Shown here: positions 46,418 to 56,010 of the stretch, piece after piece
Position numbering within the stretch: position 1 is the first letter of the stretch
Layout: every line of letters begins with the position of its first letter
Assembly: GCA_014529385.2 (NCBI GenBank)
Contig: CM043955.1
Span: forward strand, 147,847,140 to 147,911,139
Reading direction: 5' to 3'
DNA from: Adiantum capillus-veneris
Lineage: Eukaryota; Streptophyta; Polypodiopsida; Polypodiales; Pteridaceae
Length of the DNA: 64,000 bases
Translations under genes and position numbers: made by a program
The notes under the pieces: model-generated
Told to the model about the DNA's origin: nothing
Database searches by the model: none
What the model saw: the letters and a program-made list of their open reading frames with translations, nothing else

Positions 46418-47748
46418 CTCTCCACTTGCTTTCCTCTTGATTTCCTCATTCAAGATAGAACCCCTAACACCATCAAAGGTTAAATTGGGGTTATTCGACA
46501 ATGAAACCACCAATGTTTCCCGTGACTCAGGTAAGGTCATAAGCAAGAAGATAGCTTTCAGCTTATCATCGAAAGGAGGCAAGCCTGAATCCTGTAACTG
46601 TGACAAAGTACCTGCGAAGAACGACAAGTGCTCTGCAGCACTCTTGAACTCATCTAGTTGCATGCCAACAAGTTTTCGCATCAAATGCACTTGGTTGACT
46701 GGCGTTGTATCCTGATACATTTCCTTTAACTTCTCCCACACATCAAAAGCACTTGTGAGACCTATCACATCAATGATCGTCTCATCGATCATGGCCATTT
46801 TAATGTATGTAACAGCCTTCCTGTTCAGGCTAACCCATGCTTCATCCGTCATATTCTGTGGCTTTACCTGTTCAAGTGCCCCTTCACAATCCTTAAGAAA
46901 TAGGATTCCCTAGATCCTATCTTTCCAAAGGTCAAAACCTGTTCCATCGAACCTCCTAATCTCGAAGAGATTCTTCACATCCGAAGAAGATGAGGCCATA
47001 GTTGCACGAATAAGAGGGCTAAAACGCTGAATTTTTGGGCAAAATGCACAAAAATCGAAGTATAGCCTCACAGAGGTGTGCACTCCAGCTCCAAATGGTC
47101 ACAGGAGCAATTTCGGGCAAAATAGGTCGATTTAGACACAAAAAACAATTTCTGAAATTTATGCGCAGGAAATTTCAACGAGTGAATTTATGCTCAAAAA
47201 CAACAATTTTAGTTGTTTTTAACCTCACAGAACATACATGAGGCTAATGCACAGCCTTTAGAAGCATGTATGAGCAAAAGCCCCAATTTGTAGCATCAAA
47301 TTGCACAAAAATGAGCCACAAATGGTCATACATAGCCAAAACTTGTCAAATGTGCGTAGATTGCATCAATTTGCACTTTCCCCAATGTAGTCGCGTTAAG
47401 AATACACTTGCAAAAACCTGCATAAATCTAAAATTTGCTAAAAACATCTGTTTTGGGACCTGTTTTTCGGCAATTTCAATGTTTTCGCGGAGACCTAGCA
47501 AAGATGTTCCCACACCTTAATACATAATTTGCAAAACCTGTATTTTGCTGTCATAACCTGTAATTTGCTGATTTTGACCTAATTTCAACCTGTTTTAGGT
47601 CAATTTGACTTGCCGGGAGCTCTCTAGTGTCCGGGGACAAGTCCTTTGACGATGAAATTGCAAAATCTTGCGTGAAAGTTGACGTCCTTGGCTGAAAATC
47701 AGCGTTTGCAGGTTTGGGAGCAAACCCTAATTTGGCTCTGATACCAAT
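46418..47748 (-). mobile_element. copia 1 gag start and leader
   Basis: Gag-like sequence (minus strand, start near 46999; LMRKLVGMQLDE, SLFAGTLSQLQDSGLPPF-type phrases) is followed rightwards by about 740 bp of leader and the primer site next to the LTR. It matches copia 2 at 36440-37769. Broken. Confidence 0.85.
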
Positions 47749-48050
47749 TGATGAGCACGCGGCGATGTGCGCAAGTGATAGAGCAAGCGAAGAAGTGCAG
47801 GAGTTGTGACTTGCAGAGGAGGCAAAGGCCTACAAAGGGGTAGCGCTAGAGAACGAAGAGAGAGGGAGAGAGATAGCGCACGATTTTTGAAAGGGGAAGA
47901 ATGAGTAAGTTGATTTGGGCTCCTCACTTCCCTTTATTATAAGTATGGGACCAATGTAAAGTTAGTGGCCAAGTTCAATGTGAATTTGGCCAAAGGTTAA
48001 TAACCTTTAAAACTATACATAAAGGGGGCATTTGGGCCTTTAACCCAACA
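47749..48050 (-). repeat. copia 1 5' LTR
   Basis: 302 bp, TGATGAGCACGCGGCGATG to CCTTTAACCCAACA in plus-strand reading, flanked on the left by the primer site and on the right by GTTAT. Confidence 0.95.
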
Positions 48051-48055
48051 GTTAT

Positions 48056-48105
48056 TTGGTGCTGTCGTGATTGATTCTTGACTTGGAGTGTCCAAGTCTG
48101 TTACA
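48056..48105 (+). repeat. Chromovirus A 3' LTR, right end
   Basis: TTGGTGCTGTCGTGATTG to TCCAAGTCTGTTACA matches the last 50 bp of the solo LTR at 25696-26362. It completes the LTR begun at 27393, about 622 bp in all. Family D LTR sequence follows at once (48106), suggesting that chromovirus A itself lies in a family D LTR. Confidence 0.9.
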
Positions 48106-51100
48106 GGGTTTGACAACATTCTGGTGTCATATTCTTCTCTCTCTATCTCTTAGTCTCAGTACCTTCATGCACAGTGTTTACCCACTTTATTTGTGATCAT
48201 TTGCAAGGCAAAGGAACCCTTGAGCACAATTCGGAGCACTCATCTTGAGCAAAGTTCAACATTCATGTCCGCTGCACCTTACATTAGTATCAAAGCTTTG
48301 GCAGTGTCCTGTATCACTCAAGGAAAGAAGCACAAGAATTTTTTTGCTTATTGCGGTCGCACGTTACCCAAGTCCACTGGGCGTGTCGATTCCTAATCGT
48401 GTTTTTGAAGAGTGATAGGAAACCCGAGAAAGAAGGGCTTGTCTAACCTTCCCTTGTTTCTCTTTTCACTCATTGAGAGCAAACCGTGCACTTAGCGGCC
48501 GGCCAATCGACTGAGGTCGGAAAAAGCAACCTTGCTGTGAGCGCAAGGCCGCCAAGGGGTGCGTCCGCGGGAAAGAGAAGAGCTCGGGTAAGAGAAGATC
48601 CTTCTCTAACATAGATTGCAAACGAAAGAAGAACCTCAAGAACTCAAGAACTCAAGAACCCAAGAACCACAAGAATCCAAGTTCCTCATGAACTTAAGAA
48701 CCCAAGACTTCAGTGTATGGTCATCACCTGAAGCGGAATGGATACTTCGCATGGAGGTGGTGAGCATGGAAGTGGCGAAGAAGAATTTTCCCCACCGGGA
48801 GGTTTTTCCGACCCTCCCCCTTCCCCATCTACGCCAAGGATTGCACCAAATCCTATGGAGGCTTTGGTCGATGATGGATATGAAGTTACAACAAGAAGCG
48901 CAATGCGCTGCCTTGGCACGCGAGCGTGAAGAAAGAAAGGTAGAATTTGAACGTGAACACAAAGAAAGAATGGCAGCCATAGAGCGTGAGCACGAGCAAG
49001 CACGATTGGCGGCCGAAGAAAGAAAAGCAGCGAGCACAAAGCAAGAAAGCAGAATTGGAACGCGAGCGCGAAGAAAGACGATTAGAGCGTGAAGCGCAGA
49101 GAGATCAATGCATGCAAGAGTTTTTCCTACTAGTTTCTAATGTGAAGGACCCAAAATTGGCAAAATATATGAGTAAGACTTCTTTTCAGGAAGTGCACGA
49201 GCAGTGGCAGAAAACCACAACACCACCCCCGAAACCCGCTCTCAAGAAACTTTCTGCTCACAAGAAATATTCAGAGAAGGAATTAGAAGAGGTGGTTGAT
49301 GCACGGATTGCTCAGCTTTTTGACGCGCAAAAGAAAGCCAGAAAGCACGGCAAAAAGCAGAAGAAAGGCACTGACTTCCCGGGTTATTTGGGTCGTCAGT
49401 CGACATTTGACAAAGCAAAGAAACAGAAGAAGCGTGTTCGATTTGAAGGAGTACCCAGTTCTTCTTCTTCTTCTTCTTCTTTTGACAGTTCTTCTAGCTC
49501 TTCAGATTCGAGAGAAGAAGAAAGAAAAGGCAAAAAGCGAAGCAAGAAACAACGCTTCGGAAAGGGCAAGAAAAAGGCAAAGAAGTCTAAGTCTCGCCCA
49601 GTGACTGATAGTTCTACTGAGGACTCGTCTACAGACAGTTCAGACTCCGATGACGGAAACTTTTATGCGAACAAGAAGAATTTTTATAAAGCCAACCAGT
49701 ATGACTTTCTGGAAGATAAAAGCAAGAAAGTCCGAGAGTTTTAAGGAAGGTGGACACTCGATCAAATTTGATACTTTTTCAGGATACTCAGATGCTTCAA
49801 AGGCTTTGTCTTTTATACACCAGTTTGACATTGCTTTCGCGGGAGGACGCTACTCTTTGCACTCCAAGATTCGGAGAGCTACCTCTTACTTTACGGGGAA
49901 TGCTCGAACTTGGTGGTCCACGCTTCTTTTAAACAAGACCGCGCCAGTTAAATGGCTGAAATTTAAGAAGCTTTTTATTTCTTCTTGGCTGACGCAAGAG
50001 TATGAACGCGATATACGAGCTGCTTGGAACCATCTTCGGATGACCATGAGGGATACAGTGGATACTTATTGCGAGAGATTCTGGAGCTCTTTTCTACCCG
50101 CCTCTTTATTCAAGAAGATCTTGTGCAGAGAACAGATTGAGCGGTTTACCTTGGGTCTACCTACAGAGATCCGAGATCACTACTTGGAACGTAAGTCGGC
50201 TTCTATTCAGGAGTTGATCAGTCATGCGAAACGGGGCTTTGCCATTCACTCTGGCAGTCTGACCTACCCCACCGATGAGGTCATGACACAACGAGCCGAA
50301 CAGACTTCAGCGAATGAAAGTAGAAAGAGAAAGAGCAACCCAGGAAAAAAAGGATGCACAACCCAAGCTTACTCCTGAGGAGAGAGCTCGCTTCATCAGG
50401 GAGGGGAAGTGCTTTGGATGCGGGGAACATGGACATATCTCCGCGAAATGCCCTAACAAGGCACCGAATGAACAAGATGAAGAAAGGCCAAAAAGTTCTA
50501 AAGCAGCTGAGATACGTGGCAGAAAAGGCAGATAAAAAGCAGAACTGGTACCACATGGCGTGGAACCTGAACCGAATCAAATGAATGAAAGTACAAGCTT
50601 TGCCGTTTTTGGGGCAAAGTGAAGGATCAGGAAGCTCTTTTGAAGGAGCCAAGGCCAAACTTCTTTTCACTTGGAATTGGCGGCTCGATTTGGAATTACG
50701 CCCGACAGGCTGAGGCCACAAGCAGAGGTAGTTCGACTGGCACCCGAATACGGGATGTTGCCATTACAGCCAGCATTGGTAAACTTCGTTTGCAATGACA
50801 GGGGTGTTCAAGGCACGCGAGTGACGTTCTACTCGGAATCCCTTGGTACCACAAGAACTACGCCGTGGTTGACTGCTGTGCTGAGAAAGCGACTTTGACA
50901 AATGAAGGGCTCAGAGATTGTACTTGATGAACTTCAGTTTCTTTACTCATTCTTTTGGGAGAGAACTGAACGATGGATAAAGGTTGAATATGTTTTGACC
51001 TGAACAAAAGAACGCCAAGATTTTTCTCCACACTCATGCCGATTGCTTTTTAGAGGTCCTGAAGATCATACCATTGATTTGATACCTGGAAGCACGCCAC

Positions 51101-51331
51101 CGAACCAGCCACCTTATCGTGTGAGCCGAGCACTGAATGAAGAGATTATGCACCAAGTGAAAGATCTCTTGGAAAAGGGTCTTGTCCGGCCTAGTACTTC
51201 ACCGTATTGCTCTCCAGTGTTGCTGGTTTTGAAGAAAGATGGATCTTGGAGAATGTGCATCGATTATAGAGCTCTCAACAAAATCACCATCAAGAACAGA
51301 TTTCCGATTCCTAGGATTAATGATACACTCG
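48106..51331 (+). mobile_element. Family D element, plus strand: LTR end, gag, zinc knuckle, RT start
   Basis: 48106-48283 matches the end of the LTR at 59350-60274; a diverged primer site (TTAGTATCAAAGC) follows at 48284. Then come a gag N-terminus with Arg/Glu-rich coiled-coil-like sequence (48890-49100), a Ser-rich and Lys-rich low-complexity stretch (49455-49640), a gag core (IKFDTFSGYSDASKAL, ATSYFTGNARTWWSTLL, about 49760-50270), a CCHC knuckle CFGCGEHGHISAKC (about 50410-50451), and the start of a gypsy RT ([40 protein letters not shown], about 51120-51270). It stops at minus-strand family D sequence. Broken, several breaks. Confidence 0.85.
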
Positions 51332-51376
51332 ACAGCTTGTCCACGGACACATAGGGTTGGGATGTGTCACGTGACA
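51332..51376 (-). repeat. Edge of a family D 3' LTR
   Basis: ACAGCTTGTCCACGGACACATAGGGTTGGGATGTGTCACGTGACA is the reverse of the LTR start at 31722. A purine tract (AAAAGGAGGGGA on the minus strand) adjoins it at about 51376-51389, so it is the 3' LTR of the element to the right. Confidence 0.8.
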
Positions 51377-53187
51377 TCCCCTCCTTTTCAAAGTGAGGTA
51401 TTGGTACCGAACTGTATGGCGTCGAGGGAGATCGCCAACAGCATCCGTAATCTTGGAAGGGACTCTTCGCCGGCCCACTCTGATGTGTGGGTCATGGGGT
51501 ACTTGAACTTCATAAAGGTCTGCAACGCTTGCTTCTTTGGGCTGCGCCGAAAGCGACACAAAGTCTTCTGTGGCTCCTTCGATGCTTCAACTTCGTCTAG
51601 AGACCTGCTTCTTTCGTCTTCAAGAATCTCCATGGCTGAAAATTCCTGAAACCATCTCCCATGAACATACCTATTCCATGTAAAGTGAAGGAAAAAAATC
51701 TTGTCTTCTCTAAAGACTGTGGATGAACAAAGAGACGGAGTGACAAACCGTTCATCAAACACGTGCAAACAATGAGGTCGAATCTTTTCTGTTTGATCGA
51801 AATCAATCAACTGTGGCAAATCACAATGGAAATGCCCATGCTTGGTGCTCATACAATCATGTGCTCTTTCGGAAACTGTCATGCCAAGGAAGAGACATGG
51901 AATGTGACTCCCTTACATACAAACTTTTCAGCTTTTCATGAACAATCCGTATATATTCGTGCTCATCCATGAGAGAAACGTGCTCAACATACAATATGTC
52001 ATGCCTAGGAAAAGGGATCACATAACGATGCTGACTAAAATACAGGCAACGATCACGAATGAAACATTCGAACAATACGTGCGTATCAATCATGCGAACA
52101 CATAATACTTCCTGTGAGGGTTCTTTGGACCTAAGCGCGAGAGCCAAGATCGATTCATCTTGAATGATCGAATCGTCCTGTGGGGGTTCTTTGGACCTCG
52201 ACTCGAAAGCCAAGATCAGTTCTTCGTGATTGACTGAATCTACAACGAGGTTAGCTTCGCTAGAAAAAGCATCCACTAACACATCATCCTTGTGAACAAT
52301 CACATCTTTTTCATGCAACTCATCATGCTTGTGAGAAATCACATCTTGATCATGCAAATCATCATGCTCGTGAGAAATCACATCTTGATCATGCAAATCA
52401 TCATGCTTGTCATTGGCATCCAAATCATCATGCTTAGCAATATCAGTCAAATCATCATGCTTATCTTTGTCATCCAAACCATCATGCTTGTCATTCAAAT
52501 CATCATGCTTCTCACAATCATGCAAATCCTATGTGTCATGCTTTGGAGAAGAAGAGAGTGAGAGTCTCCTTTCCCCAAGTCTCTTGCATATGTGCATGAA
52601 CTTGAGAAAAGAGTCGCCAGAACTCTTTGTTGTGTCGGTCGCTTTGTTCTTTGAGGGCTTTGTTCTCACGATCAAATTCTGCTTCTCTTGCTTTGGCTTC
52701 CAAGCGTGCTTGCTCGCTCTCACGCGCTATGGCTGCCATTCTTTCTTGGTACTGGCGCTCGATGGCTGCCATCTTTTCTTCGTGGTCACGCTCTAATTCT
52801 GCTTTTCGTTCGGCATCTCTTGCTTTGTCTTCTAACTTCTTGTCCATCATCCTCTTGTTGAAAGCCTCCATAGGAGTTAGTGCAATCCTTGTCGTAGATG
52901 GGGAAGGGTCAGAAAAACCTCCTGGTGGGGAAAATTCTTCTTCGCCTCTCTCATGCTCATCACCTCCAAACGAAGTATCCATGCCGCTTCGAGTGATGAT
53001 CATTCTGAAGTCGTGGGTTCTTGTGGGTTCTTGTGGTCTTGGGTTCTTAAGTTCACGAGGAACTTGGGTTCTTGGGGGTCTTGGTTCTTGAGGTTCTTGA
53101 GGTCTTGAGGTTCTTGAGGTCTTGAGGTTCTTGAGGGTCTTGGGGTTTTCTTTCGCTTGCAAACCGTGTTTGAGAAGGATCTTCTCT
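51377..53187 (-). mobile_element. Family D element, minus strand: gag start and 3' accessory ORF
   Basis: From right to left on the minus strand: a Pro/Gln-rich start, then MDTSFGGDEHERGEEEFSPP and a long Arg/Glu/Ala-rich helix-like stretch, QARLEAKAREAEFDREN (52536-53162), like the gags at 33300-33668 and 48720-49090. Next to it lies an unrelated ORF (51857-52525), then the purine tract and LTR edge. No pol motif was seen. It is incomplete at the left (LTR) and right ends. Confidence 0.75.
51857..52525 (-). other. His/Asp-rich repeat ORF next to a family D 3' LTR
   Basis: 222 codons on the minus strand. The first ~90 residues are built from repeats of KHDDL with DxxD spacers (KHDDLNDKHDGLDDKDKHDD, then HDDLHDQDVISH twice), very rich in His and Asp. 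The second half reads RSKEPPQDDSIIQDESILAL and RSKEPSQEVLCVRMID, an internal duplication, then IRDRCLYFSQHRYVIPFPRH and DEHEYIRIVHEKLKSLYVRE. No transmembrane segment or envelope signature was seen. It sits where extra 3' ORFs occur in some plant LTR elements. Function unknown; metal binding is a guess from composition. Confidence 0.6.
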
Positions 53188-53625
53188 GTGAAACTTTACC
53201 TCGATGCTTTTGGTTTAGCATAGTCTACTCCAAACGGAACCCAGAATTCAGCTTGGCCGGAGATCTGGTGCAGTGGGATGCACAAGAGGGGAGTCACTCC
53301 GCTCCTTTGTCAACAAATGCCTTGATTTAGATACTAGAGTCACTGATGTCTCTTTGAGCTTCAGGGATACTGAAAGCTGACAATATTCTGCTGTATGACT
53401 TTATGAAATGGAATTCCTGATTATGATACTGATTTGTTCTTGACTTCTTTTAAGTGCAAGGACTGATAGACGAAATGACTGCAGCACTTTGGTCTGATTG
53501 ATCTCGAATAGACATGGTTGCAATAGGGGTTAGTCAATCGGACATCGATGAGGTCCCGATTGGATCTGGATGCGATTGCTAGCTACATTGCCGATAAATC
53601 ATGGTCTAAGATCCGAATGAATGAA
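53188..53625 (+). mobile_element. Chromovirus A 3' fragment
   Basis: Nearly collinear with 26778-27213: KLYLDAF end of pol, then the non-coding stretch with GGAGTCACTCCGCTCC, GACATCGATGAGGTCCCGATTGG and GCCGATAAATCATGG. It stops short of the purine tract and LTR where the LINE 5' end begins. A fragment. Confidence 0.85.
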
Positions 53626-54109
53626 AGATATCTCGAGTAGGCTCGCTGCTGCTGCACCCCCCCCCCCCCCCCCCTCCCCCTGCTGTTGCGCCATCTCTGC
53701 CCCTCACCCCCCCTCCCTCTCACCCTCGCGCTGCCTCCTGCTCCCGTGCTGCCTCTAGCCCCCGCACCTTCGCGCTGCCCCATTGCCCTCGCGCTGCCTC
53801 CCTAGCCTAGCCCTGCCCGCCACCTTTCCCCTGTGCTGCCCGCTGCCCTCGCCCCCCTAGCTGCCCCTAATTCCGCCCGCTATCCCCCATTCCTTGGCCT
53901 TTTTTCCTCCCCCGTGCCCCCCCCCCCGCCGCGCAGCCATTATCTTTCGCTTACAGCTTTAACCGTCCCCGCATCCCCCCCCTATCCTCCTCGCTTCCGA
54001 AGGTCTTCTACACCTGGCTCTGTAGCACTTCTTCTTCGGACAAGTGCTTGGCGTTCTCGCTTGCAGATTTTCTTCACCGCCCGCTTCTTCGACTCAGCAG
54101 TAGACACAG
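53626..54109 (+). promoter_or_regulatory. LINE 5' UTR, C-rich, likely internal promoter region
   Basis: Extremely C-rich, with runs of up to about 20 C (from 53657), CCGC and GCTGCC blocks, then TTCTTCTTCGG before ORF1. LINE 5' UTRs of this kind normally carry the internal promoter; no specific element is identified here. Exact start is uncertain because the left flank is itself repeat-derived. Confidence 0.55.
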
Positions 54110-55801
54110 ATGGAGGCTCCAGCTCCGCCACAGAGGGACTCGCCTGAAGCCCCCTCGCCCGACCCCGCTGAGCCCACCATTCGACTTGCTCTTTTGCCGA
54201 CAGAGCAAGCGAGTCTTGCCGCAGAGGTAGAACGCTTGCAGGTGACTTCTGTCATCTGCAAGGTTCTCGGCACTCGTCCCAGCAGAGGAGAGCTGCGAGA
54301 CCTTCTCCAGGCCCGCCTCCTCGCAGAGGTGGGCAAGATCTTGGATGTCCAGATTCTCGGACGGGGGTACTACCAAATTGAGTTCGAGACTTCCGAGATG
54401 GCCTCCAAGGTCATAGCTATGAGTCCATTGGCCATCCGAGCATCTCGCGCCGACTTTCGACAGTGGCGACATGGTTTTGACCCGTCTTCGGATGTGCTAG
54501 TAGAGGAGGCGGACATCCCCATCTCAGTCTGCTTTCCGGGTTTACGAAGGGAGTACCTTCCACTTCTCTCCAAGATTGGCTCCGCCATCGGAACTGTCCT
54601 GGAGACACCTCGTACGGCAGCATCAGTAGCTGCCAAGGCGGCTGGCATCCCTTCAGTTCGAGTTTTGGTCAGAGATACCCACACGCTCCCGAAGGTCATC
54701 CTTCTGCCTCGGGTGAGTGGGGGTTGGTTTAGACAGAGTGTGGAGTACTCGGGTCTCCCGAACCAGTGCTTCATTTGCAGACAGATGGGCCACCTAGCAA
54801 AGGCCTGTCCACGGAGGAGACCACGACCCGCACCCCAGCCTCAGCCCCAGCCTGCCAAGGCTGGGCCGCAACCACAGCCAGCGACACAGAGCACAGATTC
54901 AGCGCCACCCTCCGAGCCTGGGGCTCCAGCGGAGGAGGGGTGGCAGCAGGCCCGTGGCCGTCGACGCCAGGGGCCACAGCGACAGCCTGGCACTCAGAGT
55001 GGCCCCCAGGTGCCTACTGGGCAGCAGTGGGTTCCCACGGGGAACCGCTTTGGTCCTCTTGAGCAGGAGGAGCCTCCTACGCCAGCCTCCACCTCCGCTT
55101 CACCCTCGCCATCCGCTCCGCCTTCCGATCTCCCCTCCTCCTCCTCATGCCCTCCCCCACCCTCTGCTACTGCTCACTCCCCACCTCCCCCCCCCCATGT
55201 CTGCCGCCCCACCCCGCTTCTCCTCTCCCCCGCCCCCCCCAGCCCCTGCTCCCCTCCTCCTGCTTCAGTACCACAGTCGGCTCAGGAGACTGGACCCTCG
55301 CCGGCGGCTAGGAGATCTCTTGGCAGCGCCTTTGCCACAAGTCGCCTAGCGAGAGAGGGTCAGCCCTTCATGCGGCCCCCTCTGCAGATTCAGACATCTT
55401 CTCTTGCAGCTATCCCTCGTGGTTTGACGAGCATTGACCTCCGACGCCGCTGGGATTTCTTCGATTACGGGTTTACTCGTTTTCTTGGCGATTCCGCAGC
55501 AGACCACGAGGCAGCCTGCTTCAGAGTCCACGCTTTGTTCCTCGCCGCTAGGGGGACAGAGGCCTTGGACTCGGCAGTTGGTTTCTCCTTCCCCCTCTGT
55601 GGCAGGACTGAGACAGAGTGGTCCCTCGACTCAGTGGTGGGATGGTTACATACACAGGTTCTTGAGTTCTCTCACCACATGGGAGAACTTGACGTTGCAG
55701 ATTTGCTGCAGACTTTGTGGCCACTGGCCAAGTTTGCGGTGACACCCCCAGACTCAGCAGGATGTAGACACATTGTGGTGTACTTTTTTGCTGATACGTA
55801 G
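54110..55801 (+). CDS. LINE ORF1: RNA-binding protein with CCHC knuckle
   Basis: 563 codons. ORF1 proteins of L1-like elements coat the element RNA in the ribonucleoprotein. Residues about 20-160 (VICKVLGTRPSRGELRDLL, GRGYYQIEFETSEMASKVI) look like the DUF4283 domain of plant LINE and retroelement ORF1s. A CCHC zinc knuckle follows, Cys220-x2-Cys223-x4-His228-x4-Cys233 (CFICRQMGHLAKAC), then an Arg/Pro patch (RRRPRPAP) and a long Pro/Ser/Gln-rich disordered region (about 237-420). The C-terminal part (about 430-563; SIDLRRRWDFFDYGFTRFL) is conserved-looking but I do not recognise a family. The start ATG lies in CACAGATGG and the upstream region is the C-rich UTR. No internal stop. A degraded partial copy lies at 20461-20867. 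Confidence 0.9.
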   Translation: MEAPAPPQRDSPEAPSPDPAEPTIRLALLPTEQASLAAEVERLQVTSVICKVLGTRPSRGELRDLLQARLLAEVGKILDVQILGRGYYQIEFETSEMASKVIAMSPLAIRASRADFRQWRHGFDPSSDVLVEEADIPISVCFPGLRREYLPLLSKIGSAIGTVLETPRTAASVAAKAAGIPSVRVLVRDTHTLPKVILLPRVSGGWFRQSVEYSGLPNQCFICRQMGHLAKACPRRRPRPAPQPQPQPAKAGPQPQPATQSTDSAPPSEPGAPAEEGWQQARGRRRQGPQRQPGTQSGPQVPTGQQWVPTGNRFGPLEQEEPPTPASTSASPSPSAPPSDLPSSSSCPPPPSATAHSPPPPPHVCRPTPLLLSPAPPSPCSPPPASVPQSAQETGPSPAARRSLGSAFATSRLAREGQPFMRPPLQIQTSSLAAIPRGLTSIDLRRRWDFFDYGFTRFLGDSAADHEAACFRVHALFLAARGTEALDSAVGFSFPLCGRTETEWSLDSVVGWLHTQVLEFSHHMGELDVADLLQTLWPLAKFAVTPPDSAGCRHIVVYFFADT

Positions 55802-56010
55802 TGTTTGCCTTGCTATGTATTCATTCATGAGGACTCCTAGACGGAGGAGGTTGCTTTACGCACGGCTCGCTCTGCTTGGGCTTGGACCAGGCACTCACTG
55901 CAGTCTCGCCTATCTAGAGGACGCTCGGATGCGGATTACTCCCCATCCAAGCTGGCTTCGAAGATAGCTCGTCTTGCTGCTGCGGCAGCATCTGTTCTCT
56001 CTCGCTCCCC

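Larger units (their letters stand above)
27965..48050 (-). mobile_element. Outer Ty1/copia element (copia 1) with two nested elements
   Basis: LTRs of 302 bp lie at both ends (27965-28266 and 47749-48050) with a perfect GTTAT target duplication. By eye they differ at about 17 positions (5.6%), so the insertion is moderately old. A primer site TTGGTATCAGAGCC (minus strand, about 47735-47748) follows the 5' LTR. Its own sequence occupies 27965-30016, 38059-39964 and 46418-48050; the gaps are copia 2 (30017-38058) and element H (39965-46417). Parts on the minus strand: gag, CCHC knuckle, protease, integrase, RT and RNase H. It is broken by the two insertions and has a few smaller breaks. Confidence 0.95.

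Noticed and set aside
55081-55260. Pro/Ser-rich secreted or cell-wall protein
   Set aside because: It is the disordered middle of LINE ORF1, after the CCHC knuckle and in the same open frame.
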